Below are positions 17,375-26,545 of a stretch of 64,000 nucleotides of DNA, piece by piece. The stretch is from Devosia epidermidihirudinis. GTDB lineage: Bacteria > Pseudomonadota > Alphaproteobacteria > Rhizobiales > Devosiaceae. The translations under genes and the position numbers were made by a program. The stretch spans positions 645,176 through 709,175 of the forward strand of contig NZ_LANJ01000016.1 in the NCBI RefSeq assembly GCF_000971295.1, written 5' to 3'. The notes beneath the pieces are model-generated. The model saw only the letters and a list, made by a program, of their open reading frames with translations. It did no database searches and had not been told where the DNA came from. Numbering within the stretch: the stretch's first letter is position 1; each line of letters begins with the position of its first letter.

Positions 17375-18313
17375 TCAATAACCCCGTGTCCGGTCCACAA
17401 CATTGATCAAAGGCTTGCCTGCCTCGTGGTCTTTGAGGACCTTGGAGAAGTAGGTGACGCCCGTAGTTTCGTTGGAAATAGCGGCAATATGGGGCGTGAT
17501 GTAGCAGTTCTCGATGTCCCACAGTGGGCTGTCGGCGGGCAGCGGCTCAACCTCGAAAACATCAAGGCTTGCAGCGCCCAATGTTCCATCGGCGAGCGCT
17601 TTGACGATATCGGCCTCGCGCTGGTGTCCACCGCGCGCCGCGTTGACGATGACAGGGCCGCCGTCGAGCTTGCCGCGCCGCAATTTGCGGAACGTCTCAT
17701 AGTTGAGAATGCCGGTGGTTTCGGCGGTCAATGGCAACAGGTTCACCAGAATGTCGGTGCCAGAGAGAAATTCATCCAGCGTTGCATTGCCCGCGAAGCC
17801 CTCGACGCCCGCGATATCCTTGGGCGAACGGCTCCAACTACGCAGGGTAAAGCCCAGCGGCTTGAGCCGCGCCACTGCATCCTGCCCGAGCACGCCCATG
17901 CCCATGATCCCGACGGTCGTTTCCGAGGCCGCGGGCGGATAAAGTTGGCTCCAGCGATGTGCCTTCTGGTCAGCCCTGAAGCGGGTATAGAGGCGGTGGT
18001 GCATGGTGACATGGGCCACCACATAATCGCTCATGCGCTGGCTGAGATCGTCATCGACAAAGCGTGCGATCGGCACATTGGGTAGCTTGGGGTTTTTGAG
18101 CATGGCGTCGACACCGGCTCCCAGCGAGAAGATCGCCGTGAGATGGTTCAGCCCGTCAAAGGCGTCAGCTTTGGGTTTCCACACGAAGAGATAGCGCACG
18201 TCATCCGGGTTGAAGTCATCCCCGCGCTGAACCACGGGGTAGGACCCAAGAACCTCGCGGAACCGCCGGGCCCAGCTGGCTTCATCGACATCGGACAGGT
18301 GCAACAAAAGCAT
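17375..18313 (-). CDS. D-2-hydroxyacid dehydrogenase, GhrA-like (glyoxylate/hydroxypyruvate reductase A)
   Basis: 312 residues. NAD(P)-dependent D-isomer-specific 2-hydroxyacid dehydrogenase. The Rossmann motif GMGVLG is at residues 138-143. The catalytic triad is visible: R227 (NAARGGHQ), E256 (DVFEVEPLP) and H275 (ITPHIAAIS). The length and the missing long N-terminal lid resemble GhrA, which reduces glyoxylate and hydroxypyruvate in the cytosol. GAGGAA precedes the ATG. It lies downstream of the cytochrome c gene on the same strand, but a strong terminator separates them. Confidence 0.87.
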   Translation of the reverse strand: MLLLHLSDVDEASWARRFREVLGSYPVVQRGDDFNPDDVRYLFVWKPKADAFDGLNHLTAIFSLGAGVDAMLKNPKLPNVPIARFVDDDLSQRMSDYVVAHVTMHHRLYTRFRADQKAHRWSQLYPPAASETTVGIMGMGVLGQDAVARLKPLGFTLRSWSRSPKDIAGVEGFAGNATLDEFLSGTDILVNLLPLTAETTGILNYETFRKLRRGKLDGGPVIVNAARGGHQREADIVKALADGTLGAASLDVFEVEPLPADSPLWDIENCYITPHIAAISNETTGVTYFSKVLKDHEAGKPLINVVDRTRGY

Positions 18314-18326
18314 TGGAATTCCTCAA

Positions 18327-18358
18327 CAAAAAAGCCGCGCCAAATGAGGGCGCGGCTT
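18327..18358 (-). terminator. Intrinsic terminator downstream of the cytochrome c gene
   Basis: Read on the minus strand: aagccgcgccc, short loop, ggcgcggctt, then a run of T. A clear GC-rich hairpin with U-tract 26 bases after the cytochrome c stop. Confidence 0.9.
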
Positions 18359-18383
18359 GTGATCTGTTCTGCGGTGCGTCGGC

Positions 18384-19178
18384 TTACTGTGCCGGAGTTG
18401 CGGGTGCTGCCTCGGTGCCGCTGGTGGTGGGCGTGCCCTCTACCTGCGTTTCATCCTGAGTGGTCGTCGGCGTCGCCGTTGGTGCAGCTGGCTCGGCAGC
18501 GGCCGGAGCCGCTTCAGTTGCCGCTGGAGCGGCAGCAGGTTCAGCCGCTGGCGCAGCTTCTGCCGGGGCAGCCGGTTCAGCAGCTGCTGGCTCAGCCGCG
18601 GCTGGCGCTTCTTCCGCAGCAGGGGCTTCTTCAGCGGCTGGGAACGGCACTGGGTTGGCAGACAGGGTCTGCAGGTATGCCAGGATGTCCGCGCGTTCTT
18701 CAGCGGTACGGATGCCGGCAAAGTTCATCTTGGTCTTTGGAACGTAATCGCTTGGCTTGGTCAGGAAGTGATTGAGGTTCTCATAGGTCCAGGTGTCGCC
18801 AGCAGCGTGGTGCGCCAGCATGCCATCGGAGTATGCGAAGTCAGGCAGCGAGCCTTCGGCGCGACCGACGATATCAAACAGGTGCGGGCCCTGCTTGTTG
18901 GGTTCACCTTCGCCGAAGTTGTGGCACGACTGGCACTTCTTGACGGCAGCAGCGCCCTTTTCGACGCTGGCCTTGGCCAGAAGGATGCCAAGTGGCACTT
19001 CGGGTGCGGCATCAACAGGCGCGCTGGCTTCAGCCACGACGGGCTCTGGCAGGGCATAGCCCGGGCCCCGATCCTCGATCGGATGATAAATAGCCTCGGC
19101 AACGAAGCCGACACCCATGACAAACAAAAGAGTGCCAAGGACGGCGCCCATGATCTTGTTAAGCTCGAACGAATCCAT
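18384..19178 (-). CDS. Membrane-anchored class I cytochrome c (CycM-like) with a long Ala/Pro/Glu tail
   Basis: 264 residues from the ATG at 19178 (AGAGAG site). An uncleaved N-terminal helix (about residues 8-28) anchors a periplasmic class I c-type domain: haem motif CQSCH at residues 82-86 and axial Met in TKMNFAG (M151). This matches CycM/cytochrome c552, which in rhizobia passes electrons from the bc1 complex to aa3 oxidase. After about residue 175 comes an unusual tail of about 85 residues made almost only of Ala, Pro, Glu and Thr, roughly doubling the protein beyond the haem domain. Such tails may span the peptidoglycan layer. It is a single-gene unit closed by a terminator. Confidence 0.88.
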   Translation of the reverse strand: MDSFELNKIMGAVLGTLLFVMGVGFVAEAIYHPIEDRGPGYALPEPVVAEASAPVDAAPEVPLGILLAKASVEKGAAAVKKCQSCHNFGEGEPNKQGPHLFDIVGRAEGSLPDFAYSDGMLAHHAAGDTWTYENLNHFLTKPSDYVPKTKMNFAGIRTAEERADILAYLQTLSANPVPFPAAEEAPAAEEAPAAAEPAAAEPAAPAEAAPAAEPAAAPAATEAAPAAAEPAAPTATPTTTQDETQVEGTPTTSGTEAAPATPAQ

Positions 19179-19449
19179 TTGGTCTCTCTGCCAGTCCATC
19201 CCCGTCGGACGATAATCGAACCCGCCCCAACTTTCGATATCCCAATGGAATAGCCAACGGAATATCGCCTCAACGGAGGGGCTCGACGCGCGCGGAAGAT
19301 AGTCGCAACACCCAAATCGTGCAACCGTGCAAACCCGACCTGCGACAATTCCTCGCCCACGAGCCCTCGCGGGCGCGCCTCAGGTTCAATTGACTCCGCT
19401 CCCGCCGGGGTTCAAAAGCCTCATCGCCTATAGGATACGGACCTCCGTC

Positions 19450-20277
19450 ATGACCAAAAAGATCGCTTTTCAGGGTGAGCCGGGCGCATTCAGCCATGCC
19501 GCCTCCAACAATCTGTTCCCCGGTGAAGAAGCTATCGGCTGCGTGACCTTTGAGGAAACCATCGCCGCCGTGCAGTCGGGCCGCGCCGACTATGCCGTCG
19601 TGCCGGTGGAAAACTCGCTCTATGGTCGCATTACCGACATCCACCACCTACTGCCGGCAAGTGGTCTCTTTATTATTGGCGAGACCTATCTGCGCGTCGA
19701 AATGAATCTGTTGGGCGTGCCCGGTGCTACGCTGGACGACGTGAAGTCTGTGCAGTCTCTTTCGGTGGCGCTCGGCCAGTGCCGCAAATTCATTTCGGAC
19801 AATGGCTTCCACACCATTAATGCAGTGGATACCGCCGGATCGGCCCGCGAAGTCGCCGAAAAGGCCGACAAATCAGTCGCCGCCATCGCCTCGCGCTTTG
19901 CCGCCGAAATCTACGGTCTGACCGTTCTCGCCTCCAATATCGAGGACGCCGCACACAATACCACGCGTTTCCTTGTGCTTTCGCGCGACAAGGCTGAGGC
20001 GCCGCAGGGTGACAAGGTCAAGACGACCTTTGTATTCCGCGTGCGCAACGTGCCCGCAGCTCTCTATAAAGCCATGGGCGGTTTCGCCACCAATGGCGTC
20101 AACATGACCAAGCTCGAAAGCTATATGGTCGGCGGCGCGTTCACCGCGACTCAATTTTACGCCGATATCGAGGGCCACCCCTCCGATCCAGGCGTCGTGC
20201 ACGCATTTGAGGAGCTTGGTTTTTTCACTGACCAGTTCCGCATCTTGGGCGTTTACCCGGCCGCAGCCGCCAAATAG
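19450..20277 (+). CDS. pheA: Prephenate dehydratase
   Basis: 275 residues from the ATG at 19450; upstream in-frame codons are not conserved in style. Converts prephenate to phenylpyruvate in phenylalanine synthesis. The catalytic domain runs from IAFQGEPGAFSHAA through VPVENSLYGRI to NTTRFLVLSRD, which holds the Thr-Arg-Phe catalytic motif. The C-terminal ACT domain (TTFVFRVRNVPAALYKAMGGFA, then NMTKLESYMVGG) senses phenylalanine for feedback inhibition. Monofunctional, without chorismate mutase. The 271 bases back to the divergent cytochrome gene hold its promoter; no attenuator was recognised. Confidence 0.95.
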   Translation: MTKKIAFQGEPGAFSHAASNNLFPGEEAIGCVTFEETIAAVQSGRADYAVVPVENSLYGRITDIHHLLPASGLFIIGETYLRVEMNLLGVPGATLDDVKSVQSLSVALGQCRKFISDNGFHTINAVDTAGSAREVAEKADKSVAAIASRFAAEIYGLTVLASNIEDAAHNTTRFLVLSRDKAEAPQGDKVKTTFVFRVRNVPAALYKAMGGFATNGVNMTKLESYMVGGAFTATQFYADIEGHPSDPGVVHAFEELGFFTDQFRILGVYPAAAAK

Positions 20278-20365
20278 GTGCACACACCTGCGCCCCATGC
20301 TCAATTGACACTGGGGCCTTGCCCGTTATGGTCCCGCTCGCATTCTATTTCTGAGGAATAACGCC

Positions 20366-21208
20366 ATGTCGCATGTCGATCTTGCCAAGACCATTGATGC
20401 CGCCTTTGAGGCGCGTGCAGAGGTCAATTTCGGCACCAAAGGCGAGGTCCGGGATGCAGTGGAAACTGCGCTTTGGCTGCTCGATAGCGGCACTGCGCGC
20501 GTCGCTGAAAAGCGTGACGGCGAATGGCAGGTCAACCAGTGGCTCAAGAAGGCCGTGCTGCTGTCCTTCCGTCTCAATGACAATGAGATGATGGCTGGTG
20601 GCCCACAGGGCTCGGCTTGGTGGGACAAGGTGCCCTCCAAGTTCGAAGGCTGGGGCGAAAAGAACTTCCGCGATGGCGGCTTCCGTTCTGTCCCCGGCGC
20701 GATTGTTCGCCGCTCGGCCCATATCGGCAGGGGCGTCATTCTGATGCCCAGCTTCGTCAATCTCGGCGCTTACGTTGATGAAAACACTATGGTCGACACC
20801 TGGGTAACCGTCGGCTCCTGCGCACAGATCGGCAAGAACGTTCATATTTCGGGCGGCGTCGGCATTGGTGGCGTGCTTGAGCCGCTGCAGGCCGGTCCCG
20901 TCATCATCGAGGACAATTGCTTTATCGGCGCGCGCTCCGAGGTCGTCGAAGGCGTTGTTGTCGGCGAGGGCGCGGTGATCTCGATGGGCGTGTTCATCGG
21001 CGCATCCACCAAGATCGTTGATCGCGCGACCGGCGAAGTCCACATCGGCAAGGTGCCACCCTATTCGGTGGTTGTGTCGGGTTCGCTCCCCGGTAAGCCG
21101 CTGCCGAATGGCGAGCCCGGTCCAAACCTGTACTGCGCCGTCATCGTCAAGACGGTCGATGCTCAGACCCGCAGCAAGACCGGCATCAACGAATTGCTGC
21201 GCGACTGA
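20366..21208 (+). CDS. dapD: Tetrahydrodipicolinate N-succinyltransferase
   Basis: 280 residues, the usual length. Transfers succinyl from succinyl-CoA to tetrahydrodipicolinate in the succinylase branch of lysine/meso-diaminopimelate synthesis. A helical N-terminal domain is followed by left-handed beta-helix hexapeptide repeats (about residues 105-240; for example [20 protein letters not shown] and the loop [20 protein letters not shown]). dapE, the later desuccinylase, lies 600 bases downstream on the same strand, with a DUF805 gene between, so the two lysine genes are probably expressed together. Confidence 0.96.
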   Translation: MSHVDLAKTIDAAFEARAEVNFGTKGEVRDAVETALWLLDSGTARVAEKRDGEWQVNQWLKKAVLLSFRLNDNEMMAGGPQGSAWWDKVPSKFEGWGEKNFRDGGFRSVPGAIVRRSAHIGRGVILMPSFVNLGAYVDENTMVDTWVTVGSCAQIGKNVHISGGVGIGGVLEPLQAGPVIIEDNCFIGARSEVVEGVVVGEGAVISMGVFIGASTKIVDRATGEVHIGKVPPYSVVVSGSLPGKPLPNGEPGPNLYCAVIVKTVDAQTRSKTGINELLRD

Positions 21209-21290
21209 CCGTATCTGGCGGGAAAACATCGAGTCACCTAGACTAGTGCGTGCCGGAAGGGTCCCGGCATGCACTATTCGAGGGAAACTT

Positions 21291-21779
21291 ATGGATAAAA
21301 TAGTGTCGCTGCTGACCACCACTGATGGTCGCATAGGTCGGCAGCAATGGTGGCTTGGTGCTATCCTGATCGGAGTCATCAGCATCGCGCTGATGTTTAT
21401 TGTGTCGGCCCTTGGTCTTGGTGCCAACGAATCCTCGCTTCGTTGGACCTCGTTCATTATCGGCTTGATCCTGATCTATCCCGCCTATTGCCTGGGCTTG
21501 AAGCGTCGCTGGGATCGGGACAATAACGGGCTCGATCTCAAAATCCTGCTGGGCCTGTCTGTGCTCAGCAGTCTTATCCAGACGCTCGGTATTGGCCTCA
21601 CCCCAACGGACATCGGCAACGGAATTATCGTGCAACAACCCGCCATCTGGCTGAATGTTTTGCAGCTCCCAATCGCGGTGTTTGCTTTGTACGTTTTCGT
21701 GCAGCTTGGCTTCCTCAAAGGCACCTCCGGCTCCAATTCCTATGGCGCCGATCCGCTGCAATATCCTGAAACGGTCTGA
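21291..21779 (+). CDS. DUF805 family membrane protein
   Basis: 162 residues from the ATG at 21291 behind GAGGGA. DUF805 layout: a short N-terminal segment with GRIGRQQWWLGAILIG, then helices, the family's LKRRWDRDNNG segment between helices 2 and 3 (a basic cytoplasmic loop), and a last helix followed by GSNSYGADPLQ, a C-terminal signature common in this family. About four membrane helices. Function unknown. It sits between dapD and dapE, 23 bases before the latter, which looks like operon membership without a known role in lysine synthesis. Confidence 0.82.
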   Translation: MDKIVSLLTTTDGRIGRQQWWLGAILIGVISIALMFIVSALGLGANESSLRWTSFIIGLILIYPAYCLGLKRRWDRDNNGLDLKILLGLSVLSSLIQTLGIGLTPTDIGNGIIVQQPAIWLNVLQLPIAVFALYVFVQLGFLKGTSGSNSYGADPLQYPETV

Positions 21780-21802
21780 CACAAGAAGAACGGGATTGCC
21801 TC

Positions 21803-22966
21803 GTGACTGATACCTCTGCGGGCGATCCCGTCCGACTGCTCGAAAGCCTCATTGCCTGCCCTTCGGTGACACCGGAGGAAGCGGGAGCGCTGGACCTGCT
21901 CGAGCGTGAACTGACCGCTTCGGGTTTCGCGGTGACGCGGCTGCGCTTTGAGGGCGATGGCTCCTATCCCGTCGACAATCTTTTTGCCGTGCGTGGCAAT
22001 TCCGGTCGCCGCCTGCTGTTTGCCGGGCACACCGATGTGGTGCCGCCCGGCGACCTCGCCAACTGGACCAGCGATCCCTTCGTGCCACGCCAGGCCGATG
22101 GCAAACTCTACGGTCGTGGCGCTGCGGATATGAAATCGGGCATCGCGGCCTTTGTCGCCGCCGCCGCTGCCATTCCCGCCGATGCCGGCACCATCATGCT
22201 CGCAATCACCAACGACGAGGAAGCCGACGCCATCAACGGCACCGCCAAGTTGATGGCTTGGGCAGAGCAACAGCAACACGGCTTTGATTTCGCCATCGTG
22301 GGCGAACCCAGCTCGTCTGCAACGCTGGGCGACAGCATCAAGATCGGCCGTCGCGGCTCGCTCTCTGGACTGGTCGTGGTCGAGGGCACGCAAGGCCACG
22401 TCGCCTATCCCGATCGCGCCAACAATCCACTGCCCACCCTCGCGCGGATTGTCACCGCGCTGAGCGACGTGACGATTGATGCGGGTACCAAGCACTTCCC
22501 GGCCAGCAATCTGGAAGTCACCACCATCGACGTGGGCAACCCTATCTCCAACGTCATCCCCGCCAAGGGCAGCCTGCGGTTCAACATCCGCTACAACGAC
22601 CTTTGGACGCCGGAAACGCTGGCCGAATGGGTGCGTGAGCGCATCGCCAGCGTTGATCACAACGGCGCCAAGGTCAGCTTCAGCATTCCTGGTGCGCCGT
22701 CACGTTCCTTCCTGTCGCCACTCAGTGCCGATGTGGAAACCCTCGGCGATGCCATTGCGGCCGTCGCCGGTAAGCGCCCGGAACTGTCGACTGGCGGCGG
22801 CACCTCGGACGCGCGCTTCATCGCCCAATATGGGCCGGTGGTGGAATGTGGCCTTGTCGGCTCTTCTATGCATAAGGCGGACGAGCACATCCTGATCTCC
22901 GACCTGGTCGGGTTGACGGAAATCTATCGCGGCTTCATGGCCCGCTTCTTCGGGCTCGGCGCATGA
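21803..22966 (+). CDS. dapE: Succinyl-diaminopimelate desuccinylase
   Basis: 387 residues with a GTG start. Dizinc M20 hydrolase that removes succinate from N-succinyl-LL-diaminopimelate. Metal and catalytic residues: H76 and D78 (AGHTDVVPPGD), D109 (GRGAADMKSG), the Glu pair E139/E140 (TNDEEAD), and a C-terminal His in SSMHKADEHI. The dimerisation domain lies around residues 180-290. The downstream membrane-protein gene overlaps it by 4 bases (ATGA), indicating translational coupling. Confidence 0.95.
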   Translation: MTDTSAGDPVRLLESLIACPSVTPEEAGALDLLERELTASGFAVTRLRFEGDGSYPVDNLFAVRGNSGRRLLFAGHTDVVPPGDLANWTSDPFVPRQADGKLYGRGAADMKSGIAAFVAAAAAIPADAGTIMLAITNDEEADAINGTAKLMAWAEQQQHGFDFAIVGEPSSSATLGDSIKIGRRGSLSGLVVVEGTQGHVAYPDRANNPLPTLARIVTALSDVTIDAGTKHFPASNLEVTTIDVGNPISNVIPAKGSLRFNIRYNDLWTPETLAEWVRERIASVDHNGAKVSFSIPGAPSRSFLSPLSADVETLGDAIAAVAGKRPELSTGGGTSDARFIAQYGPVVECGLVGSSMHKADEHILISDLVGLTEIYRGFMARFFGLGA

Positions 22967-23505
22967 AGATCTGGTCCGCCATCAGCCGCGCCTTTTTGGG
23001 CTGGCTCTTGATCATCAAGGGCGACACAGGTTGGCGTGAGCACTTCACCATCAGTGTGGCCGGGTTTGCTACTGCCCTGGTCGTCTTCCTGTTCTTCGGT
23101 TTTCTGGCGATCGCGGCAGCATCGACCTATCAAGGCATGCCCGGTGTGCTCGGTATTCTCGACGCGCTCTTGGCCCAGTGTCTGTGGATAGCCGCAATCC
23201 TGATTTCGATCCGGGTCACTGCCGCGATCCTGAAGTCAAAAACCAAGACCTTCGAGCTGCTCATCCCGGCGATCTATTTGATGGTCGCCTATCTGTTGGT
23301 TGGTTCGGTTCTTAATCTCGTGCTGCCACTGGCTGTACTTTTGGTCAGCGTGGCGCTGCTCTATCCGTTTTACAGATTGGGCCGTGTTGCGGGCGGTTGG
23401 CCTTGGGCCAATGCTGCGGCATTTGCGGTTCTGACGGTCGTACTTCTTGTCGGATTGCCCTGGGCGCTCTACATGCTGTCCAGCACTGCCGCTCCCTTAG
23501 CCTGA
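22963..23505 (+). CDS. Integral membrane protein of unknown function
   Basis: 180 residues with about five predicted membrane helices and few charged residues. Not assigned to a named family by eye. The start overlaps the dapE stop (ATGA), so its translation depends on dapE. The next gene encodes another hydrophobic protein after 16 bases. The N-terminal AISRAFLGWLLIIKGDTGWREHF precedes the first helix. Context suggests a membrane module attached to the dap operon; no mechanism can be read. Confidence 0.75.
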   Translation: MKIWSAISRAFLGWLLIIKGDTGWREHFTISVAGFATALVVFLFFGFLAIAAASTYQGMPGVLGILDALLAQCLWIAAILISIRVTAAILKSKTKTFELLIPAIYLMVAYLLVGSVLNLVLPLAVLLVSVALLYPFYRLGRVAGGWPWANAAAFAVLTVVLLVGLPWALYMLSSTAAPLA

Positions 23506-23521
23506 TTATCGAGGTAAGCCC

Positions 23522-24112
23522 TTGGCCAACACGACCACGTCCTTCCTCGATGAGTTTGTTTCCGCGGCGCGCGGCTGTTTTGCGCTGTTGGTCGGCAATC
23601 GGCAGGCATCGTCATATTTTGACTTCCGTCAGACCGGTCTCGTCGGCTCCTTCATTGCCCTGATGATCGGCCTCGCCGTGCAGGCCTTCGGCCCGCAACT
23701 GCTGGGTCATCCTTCTCCCAAGGGTATTGCCAGCGGCCTGCTGATCCTGTCGGCCCTTGTGCTGGCGGTGCAATTTGGCGCCGCCTGGCTGGTGCTGCGC
23801 TGGATGGGCCGAAGTGACGGCTTTGTGCCCTTCATCGTGGCGCAAAACTGGGTCGCTCTGTTTCAGAGCATTCTGGCAGTTGCCATTATCGTCTTCATTG
23901 GCGAGCCCTTCGTCATCGCACCTGGCTCAGAAGTGGCGCAGCTGACCTCCGCCAGCATTCCCTATATTGTGCTGGGCATTGCCGCACTGGTCGTGTCGGT
24001 CAATATCGCACGCCTGATCTTGACGCTGCGTCCGCGCCATGTGGCGGCCTTCGTCATCGCGCAGTTGCTGACGGCTTTGTTCCTGCAGCCGATCCTGGCT
24101 GCACTTGTCTAA
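23522..24112 (+). CDS. Integral membrane protein of unknown function (TTG start)
   Basis: 196 residues; the TTG at 23522 follows CGAGG at good spacing, and no better start is present. Five or six hydrophobic segments after an N-terminal amphipathic region ([17 protein letters not shown]). The pattern is loosely Yip1-like, but no defining motif was confirmed. It follows the other unknown membrane gene by 16 bases and converges with truA, overlapping it by 4 bases at the 3' ends. Probably the last gene of the dapD-DUF805-dapE transcription unit. Confidence 0.72.
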   Translation: MANTTTSFLDEFVSAARGCFALLVGNRQASSYFDFRQTGLVGSFIALMIGLAVQAFGPQLLGHPSPKGIASGLLILSALVLAVQFGAAWLVLRWMGRSDGFVPFIVAQNWVALFQSILAVAIIVFIGEPFVIAPGSEVAQLTSASIPYIVLGIAALVVSVNIARLILTLRPRHVAAFVIAQLLTALFLQPILAALV

Positions 24113-24846
24113 TAGTCGACGTGGGTGAGAAACAAACCTGCTGACGGCGCCATGGCGCCGCAGCGACTGCGGTCGCGTGCGTCGAGCGCGGCGCGAACAT
24201 CCTGCGGTTTCCACTTGCCCTCGCCCACCAGCTTGAGCGAGCCCACCATAGAGCGCACCTGATGGTGAAGGAAACTACGGGCGCTGGCGACGATGATGAT
24301 GTGGTCGAGCTCGCGCCGCACCGATAGCACGTCGAGTGTACGCAGCGGCGACTTGGCCTGACAGTCTGACGAGCGGAAGGTCGTGAAGTCATGCAGGCCA
24401 GTGATCATGCCGGCGGCATAGTCCATCGCATCGGCATCAAGCGGCATCGGCAACTGCCAGACATGATTGCGCTCGATGACCGCCGGGGCCCGACGATTGA
24501 GGATACGATACTCATAGTGCCGTGCCAGCGCCGAAAACCGCGCCTCAAAATCATCGCCAACCGCTTCGACCTTGAGGATCGCTACCGGATGGGGGCGCAG
24601 GTGATGGTTCAGCGCCTCGCGAATGCGGAACGGGTCCCATTCCTTGCTGAGATCGAAATGCGCAACCTGGCCCAGCCCATGCACGCCCGTATCGGTGCGC
24701 CCGGCGGCTTGCGTATTCACCGTCTCGCCGGAAAACAGCATGATTGCCCGCTCCAGCACCTGCTGCACACTGATCTGCGACACCTGACGCTGCCACCCGA
24801 AAAAGGGCGTGCCGTCATATTCGATGGTGAGCTTGTAGCGCGGCAT
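24109..24846 (-). CDS. truA: tRNA pseudouridine synthase A
   Basis: 245 residues from the ATG at 24846. Makes pseudouridine at positions 38-40 of tRNA anticodon arms. The catalytic Asp lies in [19 protein letters not shown] (about residue 52), and the N-terminal [12 protein letters not shown] and C-terminal [11 protein letters not shown] motifs are typical. The start overlaps the fmt stop by one base (TAATG), a translationally coupled pair. The def-fmt-truA order is common in alphaproteobacteria. Confidence 0.96.
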   Translation of the reverse strand: MPRYKLTIEYDGTPFFGWQRQVSQISVQQVLERAIMLFSGETVNTQAAGRTDTGVHGLGQVAHFDLSKEWDPFRIREALNHHLRPHPVAILKVEAVGDDFEARFSALARHYEYRILNRRAPAVIERNHVWQLPMPLDADAMDYAAGMITGLHDFTTFRSSDCQAKSPLRTLDVLSVRRELDHIIIVASARSFLHHQVRSMVGSLKLVGEGKWKPQDVRAALDARDRSRCGAMAPSAGLFLTHVDY

Positions 24847-25766
24847 TAGAGAACGGTCGGCGGCAGCGTGCCCGCGCCGCGCAGGAAGGTGGCCGCATCC
24901 ATAGCGCCCTTGCCCTCGCGCTGCACCTGGGTCAGACGCACGGCGCCGGTACCACAAGTAATCGTCAGATCACCAAGGATCGTCCCAGGCACGCCGTTGC
25001 CAGCGCCCAGCGTCGAACGCAGTGCCTTGACGCGCACGGGCTTGCCACCCAGCTCGATCTCAAACCATGCGCCGGGGAAGGGGGAGAGGCCGCGAATGTG
25101 GTTGTGGACCTCTTCGGCCGGGCGCGACCAGTCGATGCGCGCCTCTGCCTTTTCGATCTTCTTGGCGTAGTTGGCGCCGTCTTCGCTCTGCGGCGTGAAA
25201 TCCATGCTGCCGCGGTCAATCGCAGCCAGTGCACGCCCCATCAGATCAGCGCCAACGCGCATCATGGTGTCGTGCAGCTCGCCCGCCGTCATGTCGGGGC
25301 CAATCGGGATCACCTCACCGAGGCCAACCGCGCCGGTATCGAGCCCTTCGTCCATCTGCATCACCATGACGCCGGTCTGGCTGTCACCAGCCATCACCGC
25401 GCGCTGAATAGGTGCAGCACCGCGCCAGCGCGGCAAGAGCGAACCATGCAGGTTGATGCAGCCAAGGCGCGGCGCATCGAGAATGGGCTTGGGCAGCAGC
25501 AGGCCATAGGCCACTACGACCGCCAGATCGGCATCATGCAGCGCAAACACGCCCTGCTCGTCCGCACCCTTGAGCGAGCGCGGCGTAAACACCGGAATAC
25601 CAAAACCTTCCGCCGCCACATGCACCGGCGACTTGCGCTCTTCCTGCCCACGGCCAGCCGGTTTGGGAGCACGCGTATAGACCGCGACGACCTCATGACC
25701 CGACGAAACGATCTCGGTCAGCGTCGGCACGGAAAAGTCGGGCGTACCCATGAAGATGACGCGCAT
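24846..25766 (-). CDS. fmt: Methionyl-tRNA formyltransferase
   Basis: 306 residues from the ATG at 25766, behind GAGGAG. Formylates initiator Met-tRNA from 10-formyl-tetrahydrofolate. Catalytic residues N105, H107 ([15 protein letters not shown]) and D143 (GLDTG) match the E. coli enzyme within one residue; the N-terminal [10 protein letters not shown] motif and the C-terminal OB-like domain are present. It sits between def upstream and truA downstream. The 141 bases to def contain a family-B palindrome (25815-25844). Confidence 0.96.
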   Translation of the reverse strand: MRVIFMGTPDFSVPTLTEIVSSGHEVVAVYTRAPKPAGRGQEERKSPVHVAAEGFGIPVFTPRSLKGADEQGVFALHDADLAVVVAYGLLLPKPILDAPRLGCINLHGSLLPRWRGAAPIQRAVMAGDSQTGVMVMQMDEGLDTGAVGLGEVIPIGPDMTAGELHDTMMRVGADLMGRALAAIDRGSMDFTPQSEDGANYAKKIEKAEARIDWSRPAEEVHNHIRGLSPFPGAWFEIELGGKPVRVKALRSTLGAGNGVPGTILGDLTITCGTGAVRLTQVQREGKGAMDAATFLRGAGTLPPTVL

Positions 25767-25814
25767 GGTGGTGGCTCCTCTGCCGTGGGCTCGCGCCCGA
25801 GATATCCAACCACC

Positions 25815-25844
25815 GTCATTGCCGGGCTTGTCCCGGCAATCCAT
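25815..25844. repeat. Palindromic intergenic repeat, family B
   Basis: gtcattgccgggcttgtccc followed by ggcaatccat, with an internal dyad (gccggg..cccggc). Close copies occur at 57581, 59171 (reverse) and 63936. Located between def and fmt. Confidence 0.75.
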
Positions 25845-25907
25845 GGCTCAGCACAGAATTAGGTCACCGGTACGAGCCCGATGATTGCGACAACCAAATA
25901 CTGGCGC

Positions 25908-26423
25908 TTAGCCAGCGGCTCGCTTGGCCTGCTTGTCGAACTTTTTGATCACGCGGTCGCGCTTGAGGCGGCTCAGATAGTCGATGTAGAGCACGCCATC
26001 GAGGTGATCGAGTTCGTGCTGAATGCAGACGGCAAGCTTGCCTTCGGCTTCCAGCGTCACTTCCTTGCCCTCGAGATCGGTATAGTTCACCGTCACGTCG
26101 TTCGGGCGCTCGACCTCGTAGTAGAGCTCGGGGATCGACAGGCAACCTTCTTCAGTCACCTGGATCTGCTCACCAAAGTGAGTGATCTCGGGATTGATCA
26201 TCACCAGCGGCGTCGGGGTTTCGCCCTCGGCTGCCAGGTCCATCACCACGATGCGCTTCATCACGCCGATCTGCGGCGCAGCCAGGCCAATGCCGGGTGC
26301 GTCGTACATAGTTTCGAGCATGTCCGCAGCGAGGGTCTTGATCTCGGCATCGACCTCTTCAATGGGATCGGCGACAGCGCGCAGGCGCGCATCAGGAATG
26401 ACGAGAATGGGGCGGATAGCCAT
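25908..26423 (-). CDS. def: Peptide deformylase
   Basis: 171 residues, the usual length. Removes the N-formyl group from nascent proteins. All three signature motifs are intact: GIGLAAPQ (residues 44-51), EGCLS with metal ligand C94, and QHELDH with ligands H136 and H140 and catalytic E137. It is the first gene of a def-fmt-truA leftward group and divergent from rmuC. The intergenic LexA box (26506-26520) is 83 bases upstream of its start, but SOS control of def is not expected. Confidence 0.96.
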   Translation of the reverse strand: MAIRPILVIPDARLRAVADPIEEVDAEIKTLAADMLETMYDAPGIGLAAPQIGVMKRIVVMDLAAEGETPTPLVMINPEITHFGEQIQVTEEGCLSIPELYYEVERPNDVTVNYTDLEGKEVTLEAEGKLAVCIQHELDHLDGVLYIDYLSRLKRDRVIKKFDKQAKRAAG

Positions 26424-26505
26424 GGCAAAGTGTCCAGCGAAAACGGATTTGCCTCTCGATATGGTATTTAACGCGCCGCGGTCAACTCTTGCTGTGGACT
26501 AATGA

Positions 26506-26520
26506 GAACATTCCGCGAAC
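26506..26520 (+). promoter_or_regulatory. LexA (SOS) box, alphaproteobacterial type
   Basis: Exact GAAC-N7-GAAC direct repeat (GAAC at 26506-26509 and 26517-26520), the known LexA operator of alphaproteobacteria. It ends 25 bases before the preferred rmuC start, a position that would cover the promoter or its start site. Confidence 0.75.
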
Positions 26521-26545
26521 GTTCGAATCGGGATATGCATGGCAA

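Noticed and set aside
20281..20330. Weak stem after pheA as a terminator
   Set aside because: Poor pairing and no T tract.
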